From NCBI GenBank assembly GCA_963978895.1, contig OZ022238.1, forward strand, positions 37,878,667 to 37,942,666: 64,000 bases of DNA, written 5' to 3'. How positions within the stretch are numbered: position 1 is the stretch's first letter; every line of letters begins with the position of its first letter. Below the pieces are notes generated by a model, which saw only the letters and a program-made list of their open reading frames with translations, made no database searches and was not told where the DNA came from. Below, in pieces: positions 1-11,691 of the stretch. The translations under genes and the position numbers were made by a program. This DNA comes from Erpobdella octoculata. Its lineage: Eukaryota; Annelida; Clitellata; Hirudinida; Erpobdellidae.

Positions 1-1178
1 CTCAGTAAAAGGCAGTAAACAATAAAAGCACATTATTAATTGGTTGATTTCATAGCAGTTTAAAACTTTAATGATTTATTTTTCATTACCAGTGCAATTT
101 CTTTAATAACTGAACAAATTAAACCGACAATCTTCACTGATTGACTTACAGCTAAATATTTTTTTATTCATAAAAACTATCACAACTGTTCGGTTTAAAA
201 CTCACTTATTGCTCCATCCCTGCCATTTTACAAGATATTCGACTTTGCCCTGTTTGTAAAACAAACAATCAAAATAGTTGATTATTAAAGTTACAAGTGA
301 ATGTTTCTAAAATCATTCATACTCGTCTTTTTCTACTTTTTAGTATGCATTCTGCAGCATACACTTGGTCGTCGTTTTCCATGTAATCCATTAATACAAT
401 AGAAACATTGGAAGTAACATATTTGCTTGCAGATTAAGAGATGCTAGATGCAAAGCGTGGCATCGTCGTCATCCCGGAAGAATTCTCACACAGTTCCATC
501 AGTTCCTGCCAGCTCAGCAAATTTTTATGCATGATGCGTGAAGCTTTCATGTTAGGTCTATCGGCGATGCAGCAGTCTGCTGTGCTGGATGCACCGATCG
601 ATACAGTTGCGTTCGTTAATTATTACTCAATTCATTTAGAAAAGCATTTTGTTCTGTTTTTTAATGAATATATTATTTATCTAGATCAATTTAATGTTAT
701 CAAGTAGATATCTTTTAATATAAGTTTTGGCAAGCTAAATATTTTGTCACACAGACGAAACAGAGTTTGAATAAAAAGACAATGTTAAAATAAATTATAA
801 TAATACTAAAAACACTCCGTCAAAAATTACAGGTTTTTTGTTTTTATCAAACTGTCAGATATTAAATAAAAAACGTTTTCCTTCTCTATACCATTATTAT
901 AGGAAGTTCAATCAAGCAACGTCTCAATCGCTGTAAAAATTAAATGTGGTAATTAGACATAATGTAGTTTCTCTGCCTGCTCAGCAATATCAAAAACTGT
1001 TCAAAGCTTGGGATCGAACCTGGTTCAAGCAAACTAAAATCATTACATTTCATGCCATGCCTTCGTAAGACAGATTATAGATATCTTGATATAACATCTG
1101 GATCCACAACATAATACAAAAATACTTATTTAAGCATACTGTGTTATTACTAATTACATCATGTTTTGTTTTTATAAT
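1..1178. other. Left flank, mostly without recognised features
   Basis: AT-rich DNA. The only exon-like stretch is about 433-590 on +: it is richer in GC than its surroundings, follows a plausible acceptor (TTTGCTTGCAG) and stays open for 88 codons from 441. I could not match its translation to a family, and two reading frames are open over part of it. The rest shows no gene or repeat I can support. Confidence 0.25.
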
Positions 1179-1218
1179 AGCTTATAGTTTTTTGCACCAG
1201 GTGTTTTAAAGCCCAGTA
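1179..1218 (-). repeat. 3'-terminal scrap of the I-like LINE family
   Basis: About 35 bases around the motif CACCAGGTGTTTTA match the 3' terminus of the I-like LINE at 11.1 kb (11097-11136), in the same orientation. Nothing upstream of this tail is recognisable here, so it looks like a severely 5'-truncated copy or a conserved terminal fragment. Confidence 0.45.
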
Positions 1219-1369
1219 CAGACCGACCAGTTTTTGCTGCAGAGGCGGCGATTGAGGGGGCTAGGGGGCTGAAAATTATGTTTATTTAAAAAAATTAATA
1301 AAAGAATAAATAACTTTTATTGATACAATTAATAAAACAAACAAATTGAAACAAACTTGGTTCAGCGCA

Positions 1370-1590
1370 CATATAGCCCAGATATAAATTAGCGCATGAA
1401 CCCGTGTAGGACCCATATACCTCCCATATAGATGTTTTGCTTTTGCAAAAGCCCATTTAGCTTAAATCGGACCCATATACAACCCATATAGGATATCCAT
1501 AGCCCAGGAATCCAACATAGGACCCATATACAACCAAATATAGGTTATCCCTAGCCCACTATAGGACCCATATAGAATGTTCACAGGGCA
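1370..1590. repeat. Degenerate tandem repeat built on ACCCATATACAACCCATATAGG-like words
   Basis: At least three imperfect units share the words GGACCCATATAC, CCCATATAG and TAGCCCA, spaced roughly 50-70 bases apart. Lengths drift between units. No coding potential is visible. Confidence 0.6.
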
Positions 1591-2364
1591 TGTTCTATTT
1601 CTCTCCAGAACTGGTTGAGAAAACTCACGCTCTGATTGGATGATTGGATTGTTTACTCTTATTTTAAATTTTTACATCATAAAAAATACATTTGTTGAAA
1701 AACAATGGTTTTCTTGCACCTTAAAAAATATAAAATAATATTTCTATAATTCATATACAACGGAAAACGTTGGGGGCGCATTATTACCACGTTTTTCTTA
1801 ACTTGCTTTCTTATCTGTTTGTCCAAGTTTTATATTATATATACATTATATTTTATATATATATATATATATCTATTATATTTTATGCATATATTATATT
1901 TTATTATAAATAAACCGGGAGCGGGAAAGCGACCGGGAACGGCAAAAGGACCGGGAGCGGAAAAGCGACTGGGAGCGGGAAAGCAACCGGGAGCGGGTAA
2001 GCGACTGGGAGTGGGAAAGTGACCAAGAGCGGCAAAGCGACCGGGAGCGGGAGAGTAAGCGGGAACGGGAGAGAAGATAAGATAAGATAAGATAACGTTT
2101 ATTATAGTAGTTTAGAAGACTTTACGCCTATAGACAACCACTTCGAATTAAAAATAAATAAATAATAAAAATAATAATAATAATAATAAATAGAATAAAA
2201 TAAAATAAATGAAAAATGATAATAATAGATAAATAATTTGTATAAAAATCAGTATCCATGCCTGGATAGCGCTACTTTAAAAGATGTGGTAGTCTCAGAT
2301 GCTACAGTGTCATCGTCCAAGTCATTCCATATATTTACCACTCTGGAACTAAAAAAATCCTTTT

Positions 2365-2796
2365 TTATAGTCTTCTTGATTTTTTAAAAAGCTTGAATCT
2401 ATGTTCCCTAGTGCTTTGAATCGGTGGTTGTTCAAAAAACATTGCTGGTGTTAAATCCTCTTTTCCTGTTATTATCTTGTAGGCTTCAATCAAGTCACCC
2501 ATACTTCTCCTTTTCTCTAGAGTTGTTAAACCATGTTGTTTTAATCTTTCTTCGTAAGGTAACTGGCTTAAATGTTTAATCAACTTTGTAGCCCTCCTTT
2601 GTACTTTCTCCAACACTACGATGTCCTTTTTTAAAACAGGGCTCCAAGCTTGTACACAATATTTTAGATGTGGTCTTGCCAAACATTTGTATAGCCTGAT
2701 AATTATTTCCTGGTTTCGACTTATTATTGTTCTTTTGACCAATCCTAAAATCTTATTGGCACGCTTTGCTGCTTCCGCAACTCCATTTACATCCAC
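2365..2796 (-). pseudogene. LINE A reverse transcriptase, C-terminal fragment
   Basis: 143 codons matching, almost residue for residue, the C-terminal part of the RT frame at 21470-23131 ([14 protein letters not shown] onward, through [18 protein letters not shown]). All catalytic RT blocks are missing because the deletion joins this piece to the endonuclease linker. This region is the thumb/connection and C-terminal tail typical of CR1/Jockey-group ORF2. Confidence 0.85.
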
Positions 2797-2799
2797 CGA

Positions 2800-3114
2800 T
2801 TAAATTTTTCTCATTATATTCATGTCTCTTATTTTGCTTCTTACTTTGTTATAATTTGCTTTAAAAAAATTATAGCTAATATGAGAATTTATTTTCATGT
2901 TACAATCCTGCAATATTATTTCAAATCTTACAATTTGGTGGTCACTAGAATGAAAAGGCTCTCCTACAGAGGTGTTCTCTACAATGTTCTCATCTGAAGT
3001 TATTACCAAATCTAATATATTTTTGTTTCTTGTTGGGTTCATGACATGTTGATGTAAAAGTTCCCCATTAATACAATCCAAGAATTTATTATCTTGATGT
3101 CTTTCTCCTTCCAT
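2800..3114 (-). pseudogene. LINE A endonuclease, C-terminal fragment
   Basis: Contains MEGERHQDNKFLDCI, the NILDLVITSDENIVEN block and GEPFHSSDHQIVRFEI, which carries the conserved SDH motif of AP-like endonucleases. Its N-terminal half lies 3.3 kb away beyond LINE B (6460-7061). The two halves are complementary parts of one domain. Confidence 0.85.
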
Positions 3115-3352
<238 letters not shown>

Positions 3353-3412
3353 TGAATAAGGCGTAAGGCACATTGCCTTCTTGCCTCTCAGTCACAATCA
3401 ACCGCTGCACAA

Positions 3413-4864
3413 TCACCACACATGTCTCCTCGTCAACCACGCCTCATCTAAATTATTTTTAAAATCATTCATTGTTTCTGAGCAGACTACTTTATCCTTC
3501 AAATTGTTCCATAAACTGGTCACTCTTGGGGGAAAACTGTATTTCCTTATGTCTTTATGTGCCTGTAGAACTACTAGTTTGAAGGAGTTTCCTCTCGTTC
3601 TCTTTGTTTCCATCAACTTTAAGGCTGGAGAACAATTTTTATCGTAAAAACCCTTGAGAATTTTTAAGGTCTCGATCATGTCACCCCGGTCTCTTCTGCA
3701 CTTTAGGGTAGGCAAGTTCAAGTATTCCATCCTTTGTCTGTAGTTCATATTTTTACACTGTTTCAGTATTTTCGTTGCCCTCTTTTGTACTTTTTCCAAT
3801 TCCTTCATTAATCCAATTGCTTGAGGCGACCAGATACTAGCGGCATACTCAAGCCTGCTTCTTACTAGCGACGTATACAGACTCGTGAAATACGTTTTAT
3901 CCAACAGGTTAAAGTTTTTTCTAATCACTCCGAGTGTTGAGTAGGCCTTGTTTATCACATCAGATATGTGTATCTTGAATTTCAAATCATGCTGAAAAGT
4001 CAGACCCAGATCCTTGATCGATTCCACTTTATTTATGTTTCTTTCATTCATAGTATAAGTATGATCAAACCTCACTTTACCACCGAATTTAAGTACCATA
4101 CATTTTTCAACGTTAACTTTTATCAACCATTTATTAAACCCTGCCATGGCCCTGTTGATACAACTCTGCAGTTGGTGGCAGTCTTCTTCCCTCATGATTG
4201 TTTTGTACATCTTTGTATCATCGGCAAACAGCAGCATTCCACTAGCCCCTTCCATCACATCAACCAAATCGTTAACATAAATCACAAACAGAATCGGTCC
4301 CAATACACTGCCTTGTGGAACTCCGCTCTTGACATTTAACCATTCTGAAAAAGAATCGTTCATTCGTACTCGGAAAAATCTATTGACCAGGAAACTACGA
4401 ATCCATGACAAGGTTTTCTCATCAACACCGTATATCTTCAGCTTATATAACAGCCTGTTATGTGGAACTCTGTCGAATGCCTTTTCGATATCAGTGTAAA
4501 CTACATGACATTCATTTCCCTCGTTATAACTTTGAGTAACATCATCAAGAAATCTCAGAAGCTAAAGCACAGTAGATCTACCTCTCAAGAAGCCATATTG
4601 CTCTTTTTTAAAGAAGTTGTTATTTGTGAAATAATTCAGCAAATGTTCTTTCACAAATGTCTCCATTACCTTGCAACAAAGACATGTCAGCGAAATAGGC
4701 CTGTAGTTCCTTACATCGGTCCTCGATCCTTTTTTGTATAATCCAACAACTTCACTTTGCTTCCATTCTAAAGGAATTTTTCCATTCTCCATAGAGCAGT
4801 TCATTATTTTTGCCATATCCGAAGTTATGACATCACTCATGCAAAACTCTTGGGTGCAAACCAT
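3413..4864 (-). pseudogene. LINE B reverse transcriptase
   Basis: The N-terminal part (4864-4562) reads NYRPISLTCLCCKVMETF and QYGFLRGRST. After an in-frame stop the same frame continues with TDIEKAFDRVPHNRLL, then [19 protein letters not shown] and LFADDTKMY, the RT catalytic block. The C-terminal region (LEYAASIWSPQ and beyond) is complete. Breaks are one nonsense codon near 4562 and a frameshift near 4840, where GPDGLHPR changes frame. Otherwise the domain order is intact. Confidence 0.9.
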
Positions 4865-4992
4865 CTGGACCCTGACTTTTGAAAACGTTCAATTTCTTCA
4901 ATCTCCTGTTAACCATGTTTTCATTGATAATCAGAGTCTCCATTTTATATTCAGGCAATTTTATTTCAAATTCGAGGTCTTTTGGGTTGAAA

Positions 4993-6134
4993 TCAGGTTC
5001 CCTCAGGTAAACAGATGCAAAAAAAATCTGCTAGTAGTTCTGCCTTTTCACGATCACCTTTCACTTTCACTTCCTTACCATTTAGCAATGTTTTCAGATG
5101 AGTACTTTGCTCTTTGCTTTTTCTAAATCTGTTTATGTAACTCCAAAAAGCCTTAGGGTTCTTTTTACTATTTTTCGCTACTTTTTTCTGAATATCTTCA
5201 TGTAGTTTTCTAATCATACTTGATGCTTCATTTCTCGTCTTATTATATTTAAACTTTGAGTCAGCTGTCTTGAGGTTGTGTATTTTTAGATCTCTAAGGA
5301 CTTGCTTTCTCATTGAATCATAATCACCTCTTGGATACATTCTTTTTGATTTTTGCACTATCAGACTTGTTTCGAAACCGACGTCAAACTGTAATGTACA
5401 ATGATCACTTTTGGCCACTGGTTCTCCAATTTCCAAATTAGTTACAAAATCGACGTCCGTAATTAGAAGGTCCAAAATATTAGACTTCTGAGTACCTCTA
5501 ATTCTTGTTCTTAAACAGTCTATCAATTTTTTTTTTCAAACATTGTACCACTTCTATCTTCAGCCATCATCTCTGTCCAGTTTACTCGTGGTAAGTTGAA
5601 ATCTCCAATTATCAGATGATCACCCCTGAAAGCCATAAATTTATCTAAAAGAGTTATCAGATTTTTGTCATTTTTTTCATCGCTGCCAGGAGATCTATAA
5701 ACAACCAGAATGTGTATGCAAGATTTTTCATTTTCTATTTTGTAGAACACGTATTCTTCAAATTTTGAGTCCAGCTCATGAAAAGAACATTTTAGATCTC
5801 TGTTTACATAAATAATTATACCTCGTTTACCGTGTTCGTAGAATCCTTTACTCACCATGTTGAAACCATCCAGACTGAATTCACCTTCCAGAGCTTTGTA
5901 ATTCGAATGTTTAGGGTTTACTTCACTCAGCATGATCAATTTTGGAAATACTTTTAATGATTTTATGTACAGCATCAATTCTGTTCTTTTATTCGAGTCT
6001 TTTCTTTTGTCCATGTTTGAATAAAAATATGGAATTGATCTTATTTTGATACTTTGATTGTTTTTATGTTCAGTCTTACAATCTTCATAAGACCGGGTTG
6101 CCCTCTTACCACATATTTGTATTCCCTCGAACAT
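4993..6134 (-). pseudogene. LINE B AP-like endonuclease and linker
   Basis: Two overlapping frames joined by a slip in a poly(T) tract near 5525. The first carries MLSEVNPKHSNYKALEGE, VVYRSPGSDEKND and IGDFNLPRVNW, with the catalytic DFN block. The second carries NILDLLITDVDFV and the terminal SDH box in VAKSDHCTLQFDV, followed by the linker rich in KNSKKNPKAFWSYI. Domain order matches CR1/Jockey ORF2. Confidence 0.88.
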
Positions 6135-6457
6135 TGGCTTTGTTTGTTTTTAGCCTCCTGCACCAACTTTTCCTGAGAATTTCTGTCATTTTGTGACAGA
6201 TCATGTGCAGCACCAATCCTTTCGAATTTACTATTCATTAGGTTTCTGACATTTTCCATTATCATATTCTTTGCAGCATAATTGTGTAGTCTAACCAAAA
6301 GTGGTCTATCTCTGTTTTCACACTTTTGACCTATTCTGAAAACACCTTTCACATCTGCGGCACCAACCACTCCACCTGTCAAATGTCTAAACATTTCTGA
6401 GCAGAACTCTTTATCGTCCTTAGGATTTGTCTCGGACTCTGGGCATCTGTAAAGCAT
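6041..6457 (-). pseudogene. LINE B ORF1 C-terminal fragment
   Basis: The pattern RDRPLLVRLHNYAAKNMIMENVRNL followed by ERIGAAHDLSQNDR is the familiar C-terminal half of LINE ORF1 proteins with an RRM-like nucleic-acid-binding core. It parallels the LINE A piece at 6995-7467 (KDRPLLVELKEAT ... RVSVTHDMTRIERE). The N-terminus is absent because the element is 5'-truncated here. Confidence 0.7.
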
Positions 6458-6459
6458 AA

Positions 6460-7061
6460 GATTATTTTTCCTCTTATCCAGTTTATATGATAATTGAATT
6501 CTCCCATTATCAATACAGATTCCTGGCTAACCCTCCCCAATAATTCACACAAACCATTATTCACACTTTCATCTACATTTGGGGGTCTGTAGCAAACACC
6601 TATTAGTAAACTGTTTTTAGCTCCATACTGTATATCACACCAGAGACTTTCTTTAAACTTATCGCTTGATATATCTTTTCTTTCCAATGCCTTTATTTCA
6701 TTTTTAACATATAAAATTATACCACACCTGCACCATGCCCCTTATTATTTTGGTTTTGCCTGTTTTTCTTAAACATAGTGTACCCATTAATTGCTAGTTC
6801 AATATCTAATATATCTTCCTTTGCCCATGATTCTGTTATACCAATAATGTCAGGTTTTTCTAATTCCAAATAAACTTCCAATGCACATCTTTTTTCTTTG
6901 CTTACTATACTTCTTACATTGGCACAGAAACATTTCAATATTGTTTTTTTTAGTTTAGTTACACTATTGAAACTCTGCCTATTTATTGCTTTTATTATTG
7001 CACCTTCTTGAGCTTTACTATTCTCATATTCCCTGGCACACCCTTCACCTTGTATATCCAT
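6460..7061 (-). pseudogene. LINE A endonuclease, N-terminal part
   Basis: Two pieces: CFCANVRSIVSKEKRCALEV with IGITESWAKEDI (catalytic Glu region), then SLLIGVCYRPPNVDESVNN and LIMGEFNYHINW. Immediately after HINW the sequence leaves the endonuclease family and enters LINE B. A frame change separates the pieces around 6700. Confidence 0.85.
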
Positions 7062-7862
7062 TCCCCCGACTGATCATTGTTCTGTTTTTCTTTTGCTTCT
7101 ATAACAAGTTTCTTGTATTGTTCTCTCTCTATTCTAGTCATATCGTGGGTCACAGAGACCCTTCTAAACTTTTCTTCTGCATGCTTGAGTTTAAAAAGTG
7201 ACTCTAATATCAATTTTTCTTTGTTGCTTCCTTCAGTTCAACAAGTAGAGGTCTGTCTTTTTCAGATTCCTTGCCAAGTCTGATCACTTTTTTTATATCT
7301 GCACTTTCACAAGATACTTCAAGTACTTTAAATAGTGACAACACAGATTTTCTATCATCGGTTCTCTTCTGATCTTCTTTATCTGTAGCACTCTCTGCCA
7401 TCCTATGAATTATAATGTTGTTTCTTCTAAGTTCATGCTGGTCTGTATTATTTATCTTATTTTCCACTTTATTTACTTATTCTTTTATTGCCTTTATCTC
7501 TTTTCTGGTCCACTCCTCTTCTTGGATTGAAACGTTAGTTTCCCTGGTCCCATTATTATTGGCTGCTGGTGATTTGGAATCAAGCAACTCAGCAAACCTT
7601 TCTTCAATCTTTTGATATGCTTTCTTTTCACATACCTCCAGCTATTTTTCAACGAGTTTTTTCCTTCTTCTTCCTTTTCTGGAGATGTCTTTAATAGCAA
7701 TTTCTCGACCTCTTTCTCCAACTTGTCAATTCTCAAACAATTGTAGCATACGGAATCTATGAAGTTTTCACCGCTTCCATACATACTACAGTTAATGCAC
7801 CTAATCATTTCCTTGCTTTTGAGAACCATATTTGTAAGATAAATGCAAAATAAAACTTCCAC
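6995..7862 (-). pseudogene. LINE A ORF1
   Basis: The N-terminal segment (7862-7494) has a Cys pattern [11 protein letters not shown] followed by SVCYNCLR and a charged coiled-coil-like stretch (KLEKEVEKLLLK). The middle segment (7467-7210) has NNIIIHRMAESATDKEDQ and RPLLVELKEATKK. The C-terminal segment (7213-6995) has VKGVPGNMRIVKLK. This is the usual layout of a LINE ORF1: zinc-binding, coiled coil, RRM-like, basic tail. Two frame changes break it. Confidence 0.7.
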
Positions 7863-8003
7863 TATTCAAAATAAGATAGGAAAAAGTATATTGATTTATC
7901 TTTCCGAATAGAAACCTCTGAGCAAGCGGGGAAGGAAACGGGAGCAAAAGAGACGCATTATAAAAACCTCTAAAAACCCCGCTCAACGCCGGGTACTCCG
8001 CTA

Positions 8004-8392
<389 letters not shown>

Positions 8393-8433
8393 TTGCTTGA
8401 ATCCTTCAAACGTTGTTACGTAAACAAAATTTG

Positions 8434-8634
8434 AATTTTATTACGCAATTACCTTCGATGGTCGTACATAGGAAGTTTTGGCCTGGAAAGTTAGGAAGGG
8501 GAAAAAGTTAAAAAGGTTTGGACTCCTTCTCCGATCCCCCGGCTCAGGGGGCCAAAAAACCTTCCGGGCCAAAAGTGCCTATACATGATCATTGCATACG
8601 TTTTCGAAGCACTGTTTACAATTGCGTAACAGGC
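8434..8634. repeat. Imperfect long inverted repeat
   Basis: The left arm begins TTACGCAATTACC and contains TACATAGG and TTTTGGCC. The right arm carries the reverse complements in mirrored order (GGCCAAAA, CCTATACATG, AATTGCGTAA). The arms are roughly 70-80 bases and interrupted. It could be a small hairpin MITE; no target duplication was identified. Confidence 0.5.
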
Positions 8635-8645
8635 ATTACTTGCTA

Positions 8646-8673
8646 ATGGACTTCTTAATATTAAGAAGTCCAT
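8646..8673. repeat. Perfect 28-bp palindrome
   Basis: ATGGACTTCTTAAT followed by its exact reverse complement, with no spacer. It sits just outside the inverted repeat at 8434-8634. It may be the scar of an element end or a cruciform-forming site; no function can be assigned. Confidence 0.9.
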
Positions 8674-8729
8674 GACTTGCTTCCCAGTCTTGCATATTGT
8701 GACCGATTGCGCGTTATTACAAATTATTA

Positions 8730-8945
8730 AGAGATAGATGGGGCGGGAAAGCGACCGGAATCGGGAAAGCGACCGGAATCGGGAAAGTGACTGGAAGCGG
8801 GAAAGCGACCGGGAGTGGGAGAGCAAGCGGAAACGGGAAAGCGACCGGGAGCGGGAGAGAAAACGGGGAATTAAACGGGAGCTAGAGAAAAACGATAAAA
8901 AAAACTCTAAAAACCCCCGAGCAACGCCGGGTAACCCCGCTAGTA
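8730..8945 (+). mobile_element. Helentron-like non-autonomous element 3
   Basis: Minisatellite GCGGGAAAGCGACCGGAAT-type units, then AAAACTCTAAAAACCCCC, GCAACGCCGGG and the end CCCCGCTAGT. The right edge abuts the truncated gag of an LTR retrotransposon, whose codons end where this element ends. Confidence 0.6.
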
Positions 8946-8951
8946 TATACA

Positions 8952-9071
8952 CTAACGCGCTAAGAGGCGTTCCATAAGTTCGTCCTTTTTACCTGTATCG
9001 CTCAGGCCACATTTCTCCAGCTCGTCTTTCATTTCACTCGCCCAAAGCTCATCCAATGATTTCAAAACCAT
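8952..9071 (-). pseudogene. LTR retrotransposon gag, N-terminal fragment
   Basis: Starting 7 bases past the primer-binding site, a 39-codon frame opens with MVLKSLDELWASEMKDELEK and continues into GLSDTGKKDELMERLL. This resembles the SAP-like helix-turn-helix found at the start of many Gypsy-type Gag proteins. It ends at the junction with Helentron-like element 3, so the rest of the retrotransposon is missing. Confidence 0.55.
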
Positions 9072-9077
9072 TCTTGT

Positions 9078-9096
9078 ATCCCAATTCTGACACCAA
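9078..9096 (-). promoter_or_regulatory. Primer-binding site of the LTR retrotransposon
   Basis: Directly after the LTR terminus (minus strand ...GTAACA) comes TTGGTGTCAGAATTGGG, beginning with the TGG expected opposite a tRNA 3' CCA. Position and sequence fit a retrotransposon PBS. Confidence 0.6.
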
Positions 9097-9625
<529 letters not shown>

Positions 9626-9630
9626 CATCT

Positions 9631-10223
9631 ATATATATAAAAATGAATGTTTGTATGTATGTATGTATGTATGTATGTATGTATGTATGTATGTATGTAT
9701 GTATGTATGTATAAATGTATGTTCTTTATGCATTGCTACACCATTCATCCGATCGTAATGAAATTTTCACACAACCTTGAGAGTCAAGGAAAATCAAATA
9801 TAGAGAAAAAAAACTTTGAAATCCGTCGAAAAATGAGCGAAGCGGAGCGGGTGAGTGAGCAAGAAATATATACAAATATATATATACACATACATATACA
9901 TACATAAATGAGCGAAAACGGGAACGGGAAGCCAACTGAGAGCGAAAGATAGAGCGGGAAAGGGAAAGCGACCGAGAACGGGAAAGCAACCGGGAGCGGG
10001 AAAGCGACCGGGAGCTGGAAAGCGACCGGGAGCTGGAAAACGACCGACAGCGGGAAAGCGACCGGGAGTTGAAAAACGACCGAGAGCGGGAAAGCGACCG
10101 GGAGCGGAAAAGCGACCGGGAACGCGACGAGAACGGGAAAGCGGAGAAGGAAACGGGAGCGAGAGAGACAAACATTATAAAAACCTCTAAAAACCACGGG
10201 CAACGCCGGGTGCCCCTGCTAGT
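9631..10223 (+). mobile_element. Helentron-like non-autonomous element 5, apparently complete
   Basis: The 5' end is ATATATATAAAAATGAATG followed by a (GTAT)n microsatellite (9652-9712), then the block ACCATTCATCCGATCGTAATG leading into TTTCACACAACCTTGAGAG. An array of 18-bp units near GCGGGAAAGCGACCGGGA (about 9945-10150) follows, then CCTCTAAAAACC, CAACGCCGGG and the end CCCTGCTAGT. The minisatellite encodes Arg/Glu/Ser/Asp repeats in one frame but is not a gene. The same 5' module occurs in the element split by the RTE-like LINE at 56.5-58.4 kb. Confidence 0.65.
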
Positions 10224-10560
10224 TATGTTATAAAATGTAGGGCCAGTTGTTGATCAAGTTATACAAAAGGGCCCTTACTTTTTAGTTTGCATCAAAAGAG
10301 CACTGTGTGAGCTTTTACATTGTTTTTTTTACAATGTCAGATTAAAATGGATAGTTCTTACATGATTGTAATATTCACACTATGTTCTGAACAGTCAGCT
10401 GTTGATCAAATTAGTGCATGCTGGCGAGTAATAAAAGTAATAACGCTGAATATATATTTTGCAGATTTGTTTACATTTGTTCTAGATAAGATTTGACTAT
10501 CAAAACTATTGAGAAAATTTCATGTTTGATTATCGGAAATGAAATTTTATGTTTTTTTTA
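10224..10560. other. Unassigned spacer
   Basis: No reading frame, repeat or element terminus recognised. AT-rich single-copy-looking DNA between two Helentron-like elements. Confidence 0.4.
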
Positions 10561-10566
10561 CGATAA

Positions 10567-11096
10567 CTAGCTGGTGTTTTAGAGGTTTTTCTATCGTTTT
10601 TCTCTCTCGCTCCTGTTTCCTTCCCCGCCCGCTTGCTCTCCAGCTCCCGGTCGCTTTCCCGTTCCCGTTTGCTCTCACGTTCCCGGTTGCTCTGCCGGGG
10701 GTTTTAGAGGTTTTTTTTCTCCCGCTCCAGTTTTTCTCACGCTCCTGGTCGCTTTCCCGTTTTTGCTTGCTTTTCCGTTCCCGGTCACGTCCCTGTCACT
10801 TTTCCGCTCCCGGTGTGTTTCCTGCTCCCGGTCGCTTTTCCGTTTTCGGTCGCTTTCCCTTCTCGGTCGCTTACCTTTCTCGGTCGCTTTCCCGATCCCG
10901 GTCGTTTTTCCGCTCCCGGTTGCTTTCCCGCTCACAGTCGTTTTCCCGCTCCCGCTTGATCTCCTCTTCCTAGTCGCTTTTCTTTTCCCGCTTGCCTTTT
11001 CGTTATCGATCGCTTTTCCGTTCCCGCTTGTTTTCCCGTTCTCACTCATTCTCCAGTTCCAGTTTCCGCTTGCTCTCCCGCTCCCGCTCCGCTCAT
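10567..11096 (-). mobile_element. Helentron-like non-autonomous element 6 with long minisatellite
   Basis: Begins with a decayed terminus AACTAGCTGGTGTTTTAGAGG, then CT-rich minisatellite units (TCCCGGTCGCTTTCCCG on +). A second decayed terminus (GGGGGTTTTAGAGG) occurs inside at about 10695, which suggests one copy inserted in or recombined with another. The array is one of the two longest in the window (about 450 bases). Confidence 0.6.
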
Positions 11097-11193
11097 TATT
11101 ATAGTTTATAGTCCTTTACACCAGGTGTTTTAAGACAGAAAAAAATAACAGTTAATTAAAGAAATAAAACATTTACAATATATACATTTCTTT

Positions 11194-11690
11194 TCAATAA
11201 TCACAATTTTTGTGATTCTCTGGCGTCAATTTGAAGATTATGCCGTGGCAAATCTCTGAGTTCAAAATTGTCTGGAGTGTTGTCGGTTGTTGTATTTTTT
11301 TACAAAAACTTTCGATGTTGTTTTTTAACTGCACTGTGTTTTTGCAATTTAGCAACCAATGTTCAATGTCTTCTTCCTTTCCACATGTTTCAAATAGACC
11401 TGTTTCGTTGAGATTTATTTTTTCATGTTGTGATTTAAACGGCATTTCCCTAGACGAGGTCTGGAAACAATCACTCCTTTTTTCATATTTGCTGAAGCAA
11501 ATTTTATTGTAATGGATACTCTTCTTTCAAGAGATCAGTAGTGTCGGCTTTCTGGAAATAAGTCCCATCCGTTCTGCTATTCTGTCATAAATTCTCTTCT
11601 TATGATTCTTTTTATGTCGGCTAGTTCTGGAGGAATGTCAATCTAGATTTCAGGTCGTTTAGTAGCTTCCTTAGCAATGCAATCTGCTAT
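11194..11690 (-). pseudogene. I-type LINE: RNase H remnant and C-terminal zinc-like region
   Basis: Around 11690-11640 the minus strand reads SHVGIRGNEIADCIAKEA, the end of an RNase H domain of non-LTR elements. Further on, the frame at 11445-11194 has LFETCGKEEDIEHWLLNCKN, a C...H...C arrangement common after RNase H in I/R1-group LINEs. A deletion fuses RNase H closely to the RT C-terminus (about 11700). Confidence 0.7.
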
Positions 11691-11691
11691 T

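Noticed and set aside
1005..1080. Possible tRNA or tRNA-derived SINE on - (GGTTCGATCCCA resembles a T-arm)
   Set aside because: No convincing A box, anticodon stem or acceptor stem can be drawn; only the B-box-like word is present.
9652..9712. CRISPR-like array
   Set aside because: It is a simple (GTAT)n microsatellite without spacers; the window is eukaryotic.
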